Source of the DNA: CAZJFH01 sp964545205
GTDB lineage: Bacteria > Pseudomonadota > Alphaproteobacteria > Rhodospirillales > Magnetospirillaceae
Assembly: GCA_964545205.1 (NCBI GenBank)
Contig: CAZJFH010000003.1
Location: 1-64,000 of the forward strand
Reading direction: 5' to 3'
Length of the DNA: 64,000 nt
The position numbers and the translations under genes were made by a program. Each line of letters opens with the position of its first letter. Within the stretch, counting starts at the first letter, position 1. Under the pieces are notes generated by a model. It did not search any database. It was not told the DNA's origin and saw only the letters and a list, made by a program, of their open reading frames with translations. Of this stretch, positions 31,719-40,498 are shown piece after piece.

Positions 31719-34205
31719 TCAGGCCTTGACCACGCGCACCGCGCACTTCTTGAAGTCCGTCTCCTTCGAGAGCGGGCAAGTCGCGTCGAGCGTGAGCTTG
31801 TTGACGAGCTGGCCCTCGTCGAACCACGGAATGTAGACCACGCCCTTCGGCGGCTTGTTGCGGCCGGAGGTCTCGACGCGGGTGACGAGTTCACCGCGGC
31901 GGGTCTGCAGCTTGACTTCCTGGCCGCGGCGCAGGCCGCGGGCCTTGGCGTCGTCCGGGTGCATGAACACCTGGGCGGCCGGGTAGGCCTTGTGCAGCTC
32001 GGGCACGCGGCGGGTCATCGAGCCGGAGTGCCAGTGCTCGAGCACGCGGCCGGTGACCAGCCACAGGTCGAACTCCTTGTCCGGGCTTTCCGCCGGCGGC
32101 TCGTAGGGCGCGGCGATGACGAACGCCTTGCCGTTCGGCTTGCCGTAGAAGTTCACGCCCTCGCCCTGCTTCACGTAGGGGTCGTAGCCCTCGCGGAAGC
32201 GCCACAGCGTCTCCTTGCCGTCGATCACCGGCCAGCGCAGGCCGCGCGACTGGTGATAGGTGTCGAAATCGGCGAGGTCGTGATGGTGGCCGCGGCCGAA
32301 CTGGGCGTATTCCTCGAACAGCCCCTTCTGGACATAGAAGCCGAAGTGGTTCGACTCGTCGTTGTCGAAGCCCTTCTGCAGCTGGTCGAGGCCGAACTTG
32401 TTGACCTGGCCGTTGGCGTAGAGCACCTCGAACAGGGTCTTGCCCTTCAGCTCCGGCTTCTTGTCCAGCAGTTCCGCCGGCCACACCTCGTCGGTGGTGA
32501 AGCGCTTCGAGAACTCCATCACCTGCCAGACGTCGGACTTCGCCTCGCCCGGCGCCTTGACCTGCTGACGCCAGAACTGGGTGCGCCGCTCGGCGTTGCC
32601 GTAGGCGCCTTCCTTCTCCATCCACATCGCCACCGGCAGGATCAGGTCGGCGGCCAGGGCGGTGACGGTCGGGTAGGCGTCGGAGACGACGATGAAGTTC
32701 TCCGGGTTGCGATAGCCCGGATAGCTCTCCTCGTTGATGTTCGGCGCCGCCTGCATGTTGTTGGTGCACTGCACCCAGTAGGCGTTGAGCTTGCCGTCCT
32801 TGAGCATGCGGTGCTGCAGCACGGCGTGGTAGCCCGGCTTGCCGGGGATCGTGCCGGCCGGGACGCCCCAGGCCTTCTCGCAGATGTCGCGGTGCTTCTC
32901 GTTCATCACCACCATGTCGGCCGGCAGGCGATGCGCGAAGGTGCCGACCTCGCGGGCGGTGCCGCAGGCCGAGGGCTGGCCGGTCAGCGAGAACGGACCG
33001 TTGCCGGGCTCGGAGATCTTACCGGTCAGCAGGTGGATGTTGTAGACCAGCGAGTTCATCCACGAACCGCGGGTGTGCTGGTTCATGCCCATGGTCCACA
33101 GGGACATGACCTTCTTGTTCGGGTCGGCGAACAGCTTGGCCAGCTCGACGAGCTGCTCCTGGGGCACGCCGGAAATCTCGGACGCCTTCTCGACGGTGTA
33201 CTCGGCGACCATCGCCTTGTAGGACTCGAAGTCGAAGTCCTCGATCTTGCCCGAATCGGGATTGGCGGCGGCCTTCTGCAGCGGATGCTCGGGGCGCAGG
33301 CCGTAGCCGATGTCGGTGGTGGCCTTCTTGAAGTTGACGTTCTTCAGGAAGTCCTGGTTCACGGCGCCGTTCTGGATGATGTAGTTCGCCACGAAGTTGG
33401 CGATCGCCAGGTCCGACTGCGGATTGAAGATGATCGGCAGGTCGGCCAGCTCGAACGAGCGGTGCTCGAAGGTCGACAGCACCGCGACCTTGCAGCCCTC
33501 GTGGGTCAGGCGGCGGTCGGTGAGACGCGACCACAGGATCGGGTGCATCTCGGCCATGTTGGCGCCCCAGAGCACGAACGCGTCGGCGTGCTCGAAGTCG
33601 TCGTAGCAGCCCATCGGCTCGTCGATGCCGAAGCTGCGCATGAAGCCGGCGACGGCCGAGGCCATGCAGTGGCGCGCGTTGGGGTCGATGTTGTTCGAGC
33701 GCAGGCCGGCCTTCATGAACTTGGCGGCGGCATAGCCTTCCCAGATCGTCCACTGGCCCGAGCCGAACATCCCGACGGCGGTCGGGCCCTTGGCCTTCAG
33801 CGCCGCCTTCCACTTCTCGGCCATGATGTCGAAGGCCTCGTCCCACGAGACCGGCTCGAACTCGCCGTTCTTGTCGAACTTGCCGTTCTTCTTGCGCAGC
33901 AGCGGCTGGGTCAGGCGGTCCTGGCCGTACATGATCTTGGACAGGAAATAGCCCTTGATGCAGTTCAGGCCCTTGTTGACCGGCGCGTCCGGGTCGCCTT
34001 GCGTCGCGACGACGCGGCCGTCCTTGACGCCGACCAGCACGCCGCAGCCGGTGCCGCAGAAGCGGCAGACGCCCTTGTCCCAGCGGATGCCGCCGCGCGG
34101 CGCCGCCTCGGCGTCCTTGAGGGTGACCGGCACGCTGATGCCGGCAGCCGCCGCGGTCGCCATGACCGCGTTCGACTTGATGAAATCACGCCTTGTGACC
34201 TTCAT
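31719..34205 (-). CDS. napA: NapA, periplasmic nitrate reductase catalytic subunit (Mo-bisMGD, 4Fe-4S)
   Basis: An 828-aa molybdoenzyme that reduces nitrate to nitrite in the periplasm. It has a Tat signal (TRRDFIKSNAVMATAAAAG). The 4Fe-4S ligands are Cys47, Cys50, Cys54 (CRFCGTGCG) and Cys82 (GLNCIKG), and Cys180 in NARHCMASAV is the expected Mo ligand. The molybdopterin-binding C-terminal domain ends normally. The ATG overlaps the napD stop (ATGA). Molybdenum cofactor genes moaC and moeA lie at 61-63 kb. Length is typical. Confidence 0.97.
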   Translation of the reverse strand: MKVTRRDFIKSNAVMATAAAAGISVPVTLKDAEAAPRGGIRWDKGVCRFCGTGCGVLVGVKDGRVVATQGDPDAPVNKGLNCIKGYFLSKIMYGQDRLTQPLLRKKNGKFDKNGEFEPVSWDEAFDIMAEKWKAALKAKGPTAVGMFGSGQWTIWEGYAAAKFMKAGLRSNNIDPNARHCMASAVAGFMRSFGIDEPMGCYDDFEHADAFVLWGANMAEMHPILWSRLTDRRLTHEGCKVAVLSTFEHRSFELADLPIIFNPQSDLAIANFVANYIIQNGAVNQDFLKNVNFKKATTDIGYGLRPEHPLQKAAANPDSGKIEDFDFESYKAMVAEYTVEKASEISGVPQEQLVELAKLFADPNKKVMSLWTMGMNQHTRGSWMNSLVYNIHLLTGKISEPGNGPFSLTGQPSACGTAREVGTFAHRLPADMVVMNEKHRDICEKAWGVPAGTIPGKPGYHAVLQHRMLKDGKLNAYWVQCTNNMQAAPNINEESYPGYRNPENFIVVSDAYPTVTALAADLILPVAMWMEKEGAYGNAERRTQFWRQQVKAPGEAKSDVWQVMEFSKRFTTDEVWPAELLDKKPELKGKTLFEVLYANGQVNKFGLDQLQKGFDNDESNHFGFYVQKGLFEEYAQFGRGHHHDLADFDTYHQSRGLRWPVIDGKETLWRFREGYDPYVKQGEGVNFYGKPNGKAFVIAAPYEPPAESPDKEFDLWLVTGRVLEHWHSGSMTRRVPELHKAYPAAQVFMHPDDAKARGLRRGQEVKLQTRRGELVTRVETSGRNKPPKGVVYIPWFDEGQLVNKLTLDATCPLSKETDFKKCAVRVVKA

Positions 34206-34507
34206 GAGGAAGCCTCCCCTGTGTCCCCTGTGTCGTGGTAGTGGTAAACCAATGACGCGGAAATCACCCCGTCCACGTCATAGAACCGGTGCATCACGTC
34301 GCCCGCGGTGGCCTCGGGCGTATCCTCCACCGTTACGACCAGCCGACCGTCGTCGGTGTGCTGGTGAACCTCGACGCCCGGCAGGCCCGCCAGGCCGGTC
34401 ATGGCGACCTCGAGCCGCTCGGGGCGGACCTGGACGAGCACGCCGCAGATGTGCTCGCCGTCGCGCTGCCCGCGCTCTTCCGCCGCCACGAACTTCTTCA
34501 TGCGCAT
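34202..34507 (-). CDS. napD: NapD, cytoplasmic chaperone for NapA maturation
   Basis: A 101-aa ferredoxin-fold protein. The core HICGVLVQVRPERLEVAMTG and later GVISASLVYHYHD match NapD, which binds the NapA Tat signal and delays export until cofactor insertion. GGGGAG sits eight bases before the ATG at 34507; an ATG two codons later is possible. It overlaps napF at its start and napA at its end. The first residues are more charged than in most homologues. Confidence 0.9.
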   Translation of the reverse strand: MRMKKFVAAEERGQRDGEHICGVLVQVRPERLEVAMTGLAGLPGVEVHQHTDDGRLVVTVEDTPEATAGDVMHRFYDVDGVISASLVYHYHDTGDTGEASS

Positions 34508-35004
34508 GCCGCGATCTCCCCTTCCTCGGAACGCACCATCGCGACGGCGCCGGTCGGGCACGGCCGCACGCAGTCGCCGCAGCCGGTGCAGCGCTCGGCG
34601 GCCACGACCGGGGTGGCGCTGCCGCCCCGGCCCAACTGGAATCGGATGGCGCCCGGCTCGCACCAGTCGCCGCAGGTGCGGCAGGCGGTGCCCTTGACGG
34701 CCAGACAGCCGCCGCCGATCGCCGCGGTCAGCGCCCAGGCGGGGCCGTCGCGGCGCAACGCGCCGGTACGGCAGGCCGCGACGCAGTCGCCGCAGAAGGT
34801 GCAGCCGCCCCGGCCGAACTCGACGATCGGAAAGCCGCCGTCGCCGGCGACGAGAATGCGGGTCGGACAGGCCGGGACGCAGTCGCCGCAACGGTCGCAC
34901 AGCGCGACGAACCGCCGCTCGGCGGCGGCCCACGGCGGCCGCTGCTGCGGCGGGCGGGTCGCGCCAAGGCGGAAAAGGTCGCGCCGTGTGAGACCGGCTG
35001 CCAT
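34498..35004 (-). CDS. napF: NapF, cytoplasmic ferredoxin-type protein
   Basis: A 168-aa Fe-S protein with four Cys clusters: CDRCGDCVPACP, CTFCGDCVAACR, CRTCGDWCEPG (a variant third motif) and CTGCGDCVRPCP. NapF assists NapA maturation in the cytoplasm. It begins MAAGLTRRDLFRLG, which looks like a twin-arginine leftover typical of NapF. An upstream TTG at 35013 is possible, but it sits only two bases after AGGAG. First gene of napFDAGHBC, with an FNR-type promoter upstream. No napE or napK is present. Confidence 0.92.
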   Translation of the reverse strand: MAAGLTRRDLFRLGATRPPQQRPPWAAAERRFVALCDRCGDCVPACPTRILVAGDGGFPIVEFGRGGCTFCGDCVAACRTGALRRDGPAWALTAAIGGGCLAVKGTACRTCGDWCEPGAIRFQLGRGGSATPVVAAERCTGCGDCVRPCPTGAVAMVRSEEGEIAACA

Positions 35005-35079
35005 TTCGGCCAATACTCCTTCCCGATGGTCGTACGGACGCTCGGGCGGTCCGTTTCGAACGTCAATTCGTCGGAGCGG

Positions 35080-35122
35080 AGTCTACGCCTCGCCGCGACG
35101 CGCCAAACTTGACGTTGGTCAA
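35080..35122 (-). promoter_or_regulatory. FNR/FixK-dependent class II promoter of the nap operon
   Basis: TTGAC-GTTG-GTCAA (35109-35122) is a perfect TTGAY-N4-RTCAA palindrome centred at 35115.5. On the minus strand, TAGACT (35085-35080) lies where a -10 would fall if the box is centred near -41.5 (off by about one base). Transcription would start near 35074, giving a leader of about 70 bases. This geometry is that of a class II FNR activator promoter and fits induction of nap under low oxygen. Confidence 0.75.
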
Positions 35123-35437
35123 CCTTTCGCTGAAGAGTGCCGTATTTCCCTGGACTTGCGGCGAATTGTCGCACCCGATTACTGGTCTCACCAAATAACC
35201 AATAACTAATCGTTTTGGTCAGGTGTTCCCCGGCCGGCCCGCGACGAATTGACGCAGAGGCGAGTTCTTGCGCCCCCGCCAGCGGCGGCCTTCCGCCGAT
35301 CCGCCCCGCCACCGTCGCCCCAATGCCCGCCGGAAAGCATCCGATTACGCCAATCAGCATACCCCCCCTCCCAACGGAGGGAACGGGCATCACATGTTTC
35401 GTTGGCATTGCCGAAAGAACTCCGGAGCGGCCGTTCC
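35123..35437. other. Intergenic region between the nap promoter and the FixL-like kinase gene
   Basis: No gene is supported here. The first 100 bases are unusually AT-rich for this window (around 35187-35217, CAAATAACCAATAACTAATC), as expected of a divergent control region. The kinase frame is open back to 35249, but the segment before the chosen ATG encodes only low-complexity Pro/Arg/Ser sequence. I see no clear -35/-10 pair for the rightward gene. Confidence 0.5.
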
Positions 35438-37768
35438 ATGGACCTGGTCACCATCCTCGCCACGATCGCCGCGCTGGCGGCGCTGGTGGCCGGCATCGGC
35501 TGGTGGCGCGCCGCGGCACGGGCCGACGGCCGGTCGCTGTCGGCGGACGCGGTGCCGGTGGCGCTGGCGGTGATCGACGGCGACGGCCGCTTCCGGCTGG
35601 TCAACGCCGCGTTCGAGGAATGGGCCGGCCGCCCGGCGGCGGACCTGGTCGGCCGGCCGGTCGACGAGCCCGGCGGGCCGCTGCGCCACGCCTCGCTGCC
35701 GGCGATGCTGGCGGCGGCGCGCTCCGGCGCGCCGGTGAGCTTCGAGGCGCCCTCGCCGGTGCGCAGCCCGCCGCAGGGGCTGTCGGTGTCGCTGCGGCCT
35801 TACCGGGCGCTGGCGGGCGGCGTGCTGGCGACGGTCGAGGACCTCGCCGACCGCCGCCGCACCGAGCAGGAGCTGCGCAACAGCGAGGCGACGACGCGGG
35901 CGATTCTCGAGGCCGCTGTCGACGGCATCGTCACCATCGACGACAAGGGCTGCATCGAGACCTTCAACGTCGCCGCCGAGCGCATCTTCGGCTATCGCGC
36001 CGACGAGGTCGCCGGGCGCAACGTCAGCATGCTGATGCCCGAGCCCTATCGCAGCGCCCACGACCAGTACATCCGCAACTACCTGACCACCGGCGAGGCC
36101 AAGATCATCGGCATCGGGCGCGAGGTGCTGGGCCTGCGCAAGGACGGCTCGACCTTCCCGATGGAGCTGGCGGTCGGGGAGAGCCGCATCGCCGGGCGGC
36201 GCATCTTCGCCGGGGTGGTGCGCGACATCACCGAGCGCCGGCGCACCGACGAACGCCTGCGCCAGAGCGAGGAGCGCTTCCGGCTTCTGGTCGAGGGCGT
36301 GCGCGACTACGCCATCATCCCGCTCGACCGCGACGGCCGCATCACGAGCTGGAACCAGGGCGCCGATCGGGTCGCCGGCTGGTCGGCCGACGAGGCGGTC
36401 GGCCGCCACTTCGGCCTGTTCTATCCGCCCGAGGAGGTCGCCGCCGGGCGGCCGCAGGCGGCGCTCGAGACCGCGCGCCGCGAGGGCCGTTTCGAGGAGG
36501 AGAACTGGCGGGTGCGCAGCGACGGCAGCCGCCTGTGGGCGCACACCGCCCTCGCGCCGCTCGACGTCGACGCCGGGCCGTCGCTGGGCTTCGTGCTGAT
36601 CACGCGCGACATCACCGACCGTCGCGCCGCCGAGGAGGCGCTGCGGCGGGCCAAGGACGAGGCCGAGCGCGCCAACCTCGCCAAGTCGAAGTTCCTGGCC
36701 GCCGCCAGCCACGACCTGCGCCAGCCGGTGCAGGCGCTGTTCTTCTTCACCGCGGCGCTCGACCGCAAGCTGCGCGGCCATCCGGCGCGGCCGCTGCTGG
36801 CCGATCTCGAGCGCTCGCTCGAATCCCTCAACATGCTGCTCGATTCGCTGCTCGACATCTCGAAGCTCGACGCCGGCGTGGTGGCGCCCAAGCAGACCAC
36901 CTTCTCGGTGGCGGCGCTGCTCGAGCGCATGGAGAGCGAGTTCGCCCCGGCCGCCCGCGCCAAGGGCCTGGACTTCCGCATGGTGCCGTCGACGGCGATG
37001 ATCCGCAGCGACCCGTCGCTGCTCAACCGCGTCGTGATGAACCTGGTCGCCAATGCCGTGCGCTACACCCAGCAGGGCCGCATCCTGATCGGCTGCCGGC
37101 GCGACGGCGAGTGCCTGCGCATCGAGGTGCTCGATACCGGCATCGGCATCCCGCCCGAGCGCCACGAGGACATCTTCGAGGAGTTCTACCAGGTCGCCAA
37201 CGCCGAACGCGACCGCAACCTCGGCCTCGGCCTCGGCCTGGCGATCGTGCAGCGCCTGTCGCGGCTGCTCGGGCACCGGGTGTCGGTCCGCTCGGCGGCG
37301 GGGAAGGGCTCGCGCTTCTCGGTGCTCGTGCCGCTGGCCGGGCATCAGGCCTCGCGCGCCGAGCGCCGCGCCGCCCAGACGGCGCAGGCCGGCTCGTCGG
37401 GCCTGATCGTGATCATCGACGACGAGGCCACGGTGCTGCGCGGGCTGCGCCTGATCCTCGAGGAATGGGGCTTCGAGGTGCTGGCGGCGACCTCGGAAGA
37501 GGAGGCGATGTCGTTGCTCGAGGCCAGCCACCGGCGGCCGAACGCCATCCTCGCCGATTACCGTCTGCGCGACGGCCACACCGGCACCGAGGCGATCCGG
37601 CACATCCGCGAGCTGTTCCGGGCGCAGATCCCCAGCATCATCATCACCGGCGACACCGCGCCGGAACGGCTGCGCGAGGCCGAGGCCAGCGGCCTGTCGA
37701 TCCTGCACAAGCCGGTGCAGCCGCCACAGCTCCATCTGCTGCTGAACCAGACCATGGGCAACGCCTGA
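35438..37768 (+). CDS. Hybrid sensor histidine kinase with a FixL-like haem PAS domain and C-terminal receiver
   Basis: A 776-aa protein: one N-terminal membrane helix (residues 3-23), a PAS at about 35-140, a second PAS at about 150-270, a third at about 275-400, a HisKA with His425 (AAASHDLRQPVQALFF), a HATPase (NLGLGLGLAIVQR) and a receiver with phospho-Asp707 (ADYRLRDG). The second PAS strongly resembles the rhizobial FixL oxygen sensor. MPEPYRSAHDQYIRNYLTTG supplies the proximal haem His (His208), and KIIGIGREVLGLRKDG the Arg (Arg228) that contacts bound O2. It is therefore likely an oxygen-sensing kinase. The start gives a clean helix; an open extension upstream is low complexity. It is divergent from nap and followed by a second hybrid kinase and a response regulator. 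Confidence 0.88.
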   Translation: MDLVTILATIAALAALVAGIGWWRAAARADGRSLSADAVPVALAVIDGDGRFRLVNAAFEEWAGRPAADLVGRPVDEPGGPLRHASLPAMLAAARSGAPVSFEAPSPVRSPPQGLSVSLRPYRALAGGVLATVEDLADRRRTEQELRNSEATTRAILEAAVDGIVTIDDKGCIETFNVAAERIFGYRADEVAGRNVSMLMPEPYRSAHDQYIRNYLTTGEAKIIGIGREVLGLRKDGSTFPMELAVGESRIAGRRIFAGVVRDITERRRTDERLRQSEERFRLLVEGVRDYAIIPLDRDGRITSWNQGADRVAGWSADEAVGRHFGLFYPPEEVAAGRPQAALETARREGRFEEENWRVRSDGSRLWAHTALAPLDVDAGPSLGFVLITRDITDRRAAEEALRRAKDEAERANLAKSKFLAAASHDLRQPVQALFFFTAALDRKLRGHPARPLLADLERSLESLNMLLDSLLDISKLDAGVVAPKQTTFSVAALLERMESEFAPAARAKGLDFRMVPSTAMIRSDPSLLNRVVMNLVANAVRYTQQGRILIGCRRDGECLRIEVLDTGIGIPPERHEDIFEEFYQVANAERDRNLGLGLGLAIVQRLSRLLGHRVSVRSAAGKGSRFSVLVPLAGHQASRAERRAAQTAQAGSSGLIVIIDDEATVLRGLRLILEEWGFEVLAATSEEEAMSLLEASHRRPNAILADYRLRDGHTGTEAIRHIRELFRAQIPSIIITGDTAPERLREAEASGLSILHKPVQPPQLHLLLNQTMGNA

Positions 37769-37794
37769 TCTGCCTCCACGGCGCCGGCACCGCA

Positions 37795-37810
37795 TTATAC
37801 CCAAGTATAA
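37795..37810. promoter_or_regulatory. Perfect inverted repeat in the gap between the two hybrid kinases
   Basis: TTATAC-CCAA-GTATAA is an exact 6-4-6 palindrome in otherwise GC-rich DNA, 89 bases before the next ATG. Each half contains a TATA-like element that could serve as a -10. It may be an operator or a divergent start site. No binding protein can be named. Confidence 0.4.
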
Positions 37811-37898
37811 GCCGACACCCGTAGGGATAGGCTTCCGGCGCGGGCGAGTTCATGTACCCTGCAGCTGGCGGCGGTATGGTTTTTGGGAAGGACCCTGC

Positions 37899-40361
37899 AT
37901 GGAGCGGGTCAAGGTAAGGGACGATGCCGACAGGCTGCGCCGTCTGCTCGGTGGGATCCTCGATGCGAGTTCCGAGAAGATCTTCGTCTTCGAGGCGGTC
38001 GGCCTGCGCATCCTCGAGGCGAACCGCCGTGCCTGCGACAAGCTGGGCTACGCCGACGACGGCCTCGCCGGGCGCCTCGCCACCGACATCCTCGCCGGCC
38101 ATGCCGCCGACGACCTCCGCCGCATCCTCGCGCCGCTGCTCGACGGCTCGGCCGAGCGCCTGATCCTGCATACCCTCTGCCGCCGCCGGGACGGCACCAC
38201 CTATCCCGTCGAGCTGCGCCTCCAGGCGGTCGACGACCAGCCGCCGACGGTGCTGGCGATCGCCGGCGAGCTCGGCGGCGACGGCAGGGTCGAGCGCGCG
38301 CTCAAGCGCGTCAACCGCGCGATGACGGCGCTGACGCGCGCCACCGAGGCGATGATCCATGCCGCCGACTGGCAGGAGCTGCTCGATCGCGTCTGCCACA
38401 TCGTCGTCGAGGTCGGCGGCTACCGCCTGGCCTGGGTCGGCTGGGTCCGCCACGACGAGGCCAGGACCATCGAACCGGTCTCCAAGTGCGGCGTGGCCGT
38501 CGACTATGTCGACAAGGCCCGGATCACCTGGGGCGACGAGCCGCACGGATGCGGTCCCGCCGGCACCGCCGTGCGCAGCCGCCAGCTCCAGGTGGCGCAC
38601 GACACCTCGGTCGCGGGCAGTTTCGGGCCCTGGAGCGAGGCGGCGCTGCGCCACGGCCTGGGATCGATGATCTCGCTGCCGCTGGCGGTCCAGGAACAGG
38701 TGGTCGGCGTCCTCAACATCTATGCCGCCGAGGCCGACGCCTTCGACGCCGACGAGGTGCGGCTGCTCGACGACTTGGCGCGCAACCTCTCCTACGGCAT
38801 CGGCGCCTTGCGCGCCGAGGAGCAGCGGCGGCGGGCCGAGAGCGAGCTCAAGGAGAGCGAGGAGCGCTACCGCGCGCTGGTCGAGCTGTCGCCAGACGCC
38901 ATCCTGGCGCACCGCCGCGGCCGCATCGTCTTCGCCAACGCCGCCGCCGACCGCGCCTTCCGCGTCCCCGAGGGCGAGACGCTGATCGGCCGCCAGATCC
39001 TCGACCTGGTCCACCCGGTCGACCGCGACGCCGCCCGCGAGCGCGTCGAGGCCAGCATCGTGCCCGCCCAGCTCGTCGAGGAGAAGCTGGTCCGCTTCGA
39101 CGGCGACGTGTTCCATGCCGAAGTGATGGTCTCGCTGGTCGCCTTCCACGGCCTCGACGCCCGGCTGGTCGTGGTGCGCGACATCACCGACCGCAAGCAG
39201 GTCCAGGACCAGCTCGTGCAGGCGGCGAAGCTGGCGACGCTGGGCGAGATGGCCGCCGGCATGGCGCACGAGCTGTCGCAGCCGCTCAACGTCATCCGCA
39301 TGTCGTCCGAGGGCGCGCTGATGCTGATGCGGCGCGGGCGCGCCACCGACGACTACAAGCGCAAGCAGTTCCAGCTGATCGCCGACCAGACCCGGCGCAT
39401 GGCCGAGATCATCGACCACATCCGCATCTTCAGCCGCAAGGACACCGGCGCCGTCGAGATGTTCGACGCCGCCGAGGCGGTGCGGCTGGCGATCGAACTG
39501 TTCGAGCGCCAGCTTCGCGGCGACAACATCCGCGTCAGCGCCACCTATCCCGACGCCGCCTGTCCGGTGCTCGGCCGGCCGGTGCAGCTCGAGCAGGTGA
39601 TCATGAACCTGCTCGCCAACGCCGCGGACTCGGTGCGCGACAAGCGCCGCCGGCCCGGCAGCGACGGCCTGCAGGGCCGGCTCGAGGTGGTGACCACCTG
39701 CTCGGAGGATCTGGGCCTGGTGTGGATCGCGGTCAGCGACAACGGCACCGGAATCCCGGAAAAGACCCTGGACCGCATCTTCGAGCCGTTCTTCACCACC
39801 AAGGACGTCGGCCGCGGCACCGGGCTCGGGCTGTCGGTCAGCTTCGGCATCGTCGACGCCATGGACGGGCGCATCGACGCCTGCAACAACAAGGAGGGTG
39901 CGTCCTTCGTCGTCACCCTGCCGCTGGCCGCCTGCACCGGATCCAGCCTCGGCCAGGAGCCCGCCGCGGCCGGCGAGCAGCCCTCGGCGCCGCCGCGCGA
40001 CCATCACCTGCTGGTCGTCGACGACGAGGCCGAGGCGGTCGAGGCGATGGCGGGATACCTGCGCGAATGCGGCTACCGGGTCAGCGTCGCCGCCAACGGC
40101 GTCGACGCCTGGGAGACGTTCCAGGCCGATCCGGCCGAGCTGGTGATCACCGACCTGCGCATGCCCAAGGGCGACGGCCGCGAACTGATCGGCCGGCTGC
40201 GCGGCCGCGATCCGCTGCTGCCGATCATCGTGGTGACCGGCGAGATGGGCATGACCGAACGGCTGTCGGACGAACTCGACGACGAACTCGCGGTGGTGTT
40301 GAACAAGCCGGTGAGCTTGGCGTTTCTGGCCGAGACGGTCGATCAGTTCCTGCAGTCATGA
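37899..40361 (+). CDS. Soluble hybrid sensor histidine kinase (PAS-GAF-PAS-HisKA-HATPase-receiver)
   Basis: An 820-aa cytoplasmic kinase with no membrane helix. PAS lies at about residues 15-130, GAF at about 145-310 (WQELLDRVCHIVVEVGGYRL, IISLPL-type core at SMISLPLAVQEQVVGVL), a second PAS at about 325-440, then HisKA with His457 (GEMAAGMAHELSQPLNVIRM). The HATPase follows (VSDNGTGIPEKTLDRIFEPF, GRGTGLGLSVSFG), and a receiver with phospho-Asp752 (LVITDLRMPKGDGREL). The H-box belongs to the FixL/DctB-like GEMAxxxAHELxQPL class, unlike the SHDLRQP kinase before it. GGGAAGGA precedes the ATG. The NarL-type regulator downstream may be its partner, directly or through phosphorelay. Confidence 0.9.
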   Translation: MERVKVRDDADRLRRLLGGILDASSEKIFVFEAVGLRILEANRRACDKLGYADDGLAGRLATDILAGHAADDLRRILAPLLDGSAERLILHTLCRRRDGTTYPVELRLQAVDDQPPTVLAIAGELGGDGRVERALKRVNRAMTALTRATEAMIHAADWQELLDRVCHIVVEVGGYRLAWVGWVRHDEARTIEPVSKCGVAVDYVDKARITWGDEPHGCGPAGTAVRSRQLQVAHDTSVAGSFGPWSEAALRHGLGSMISLPLAVQEQVVGVLNIYAAEADAFDADEVRLLDDLARNLSYGIGALRAEEQRRRAESELKESEERYRALVELSPDAILAHRRGRIVFANAAADRAFRVPEGETLIGRQILDLVHPVDRDAARERVEASIVPAQLVEEKLVRFDGDVFHAEVMVSLVAFHGLDARLVVVRDITDRKQVQDQLVQAAKLATLGEMAAGMAHELSQPLNVIRMSSEGALMLMRRGRATDDYKRKQFQLIADQTRRMAEIIDHIRIFSRKDTGAVEMFDAAEAVRLAIELFERQLRGDNIRVSATYPDAACPVLGRPVQLEQVIMNLLANAADSVRDKRRRPGSDGLQGRLEVVTTCSEDLGLVWIAVSDNGTGIPEKTLDRIFEPFFTTKDVGRGTGLGLSVSFGIVDAMDGRIDACNNKEGASFVVTLPLAACTGSSLGQEPAAAGEQPSAPPRDHHLLVVDDEAEAVEAMAGYLRECGYRVSVAANGVDAWETFQADPAELVITDLRMPKGDGRELIGRLRGRDPLLPIIVVTGEMGMTERLSDELDDELAVVLNKPVSLAFLAETVDQFLQS

Positions 40362-40416
40362 AACTTCGCGGCGACAATAGTTCCTTTCGTTTCGAGTATT
40401 GCCACCAATGACGTGG

Positions 40417-40445
40417 TTGTCGCTACCCTCGCGGCTCGATATACT
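40417..40445 (+). promoter_or_regulatory. Sigma-70-type promoter of the NarL-family regulator gene
   Basis: TTGTCG (40417-40422) is followed after exactly 17 bases by TATACT (40440-40445). Transcription would begin near 40452, about 47 bases before the ATG. This suggests the regulator gene is transcribed independently of the kinase genes upstream. Confidence 0.6.
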
Positions 40446-40498
40446 GCCGGTTATCAAGCGTCTATCCGAGCCGTGCGGGCTCTGCCAAGGGGGAACGG

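Noticed and set aside
37644..40007. 787-codon minus-strand open frame opposite the second hybrid kinase
   Set aside because: Antisense shadow of an intact PAS-GAF-kinase gene, with no domain of its own.
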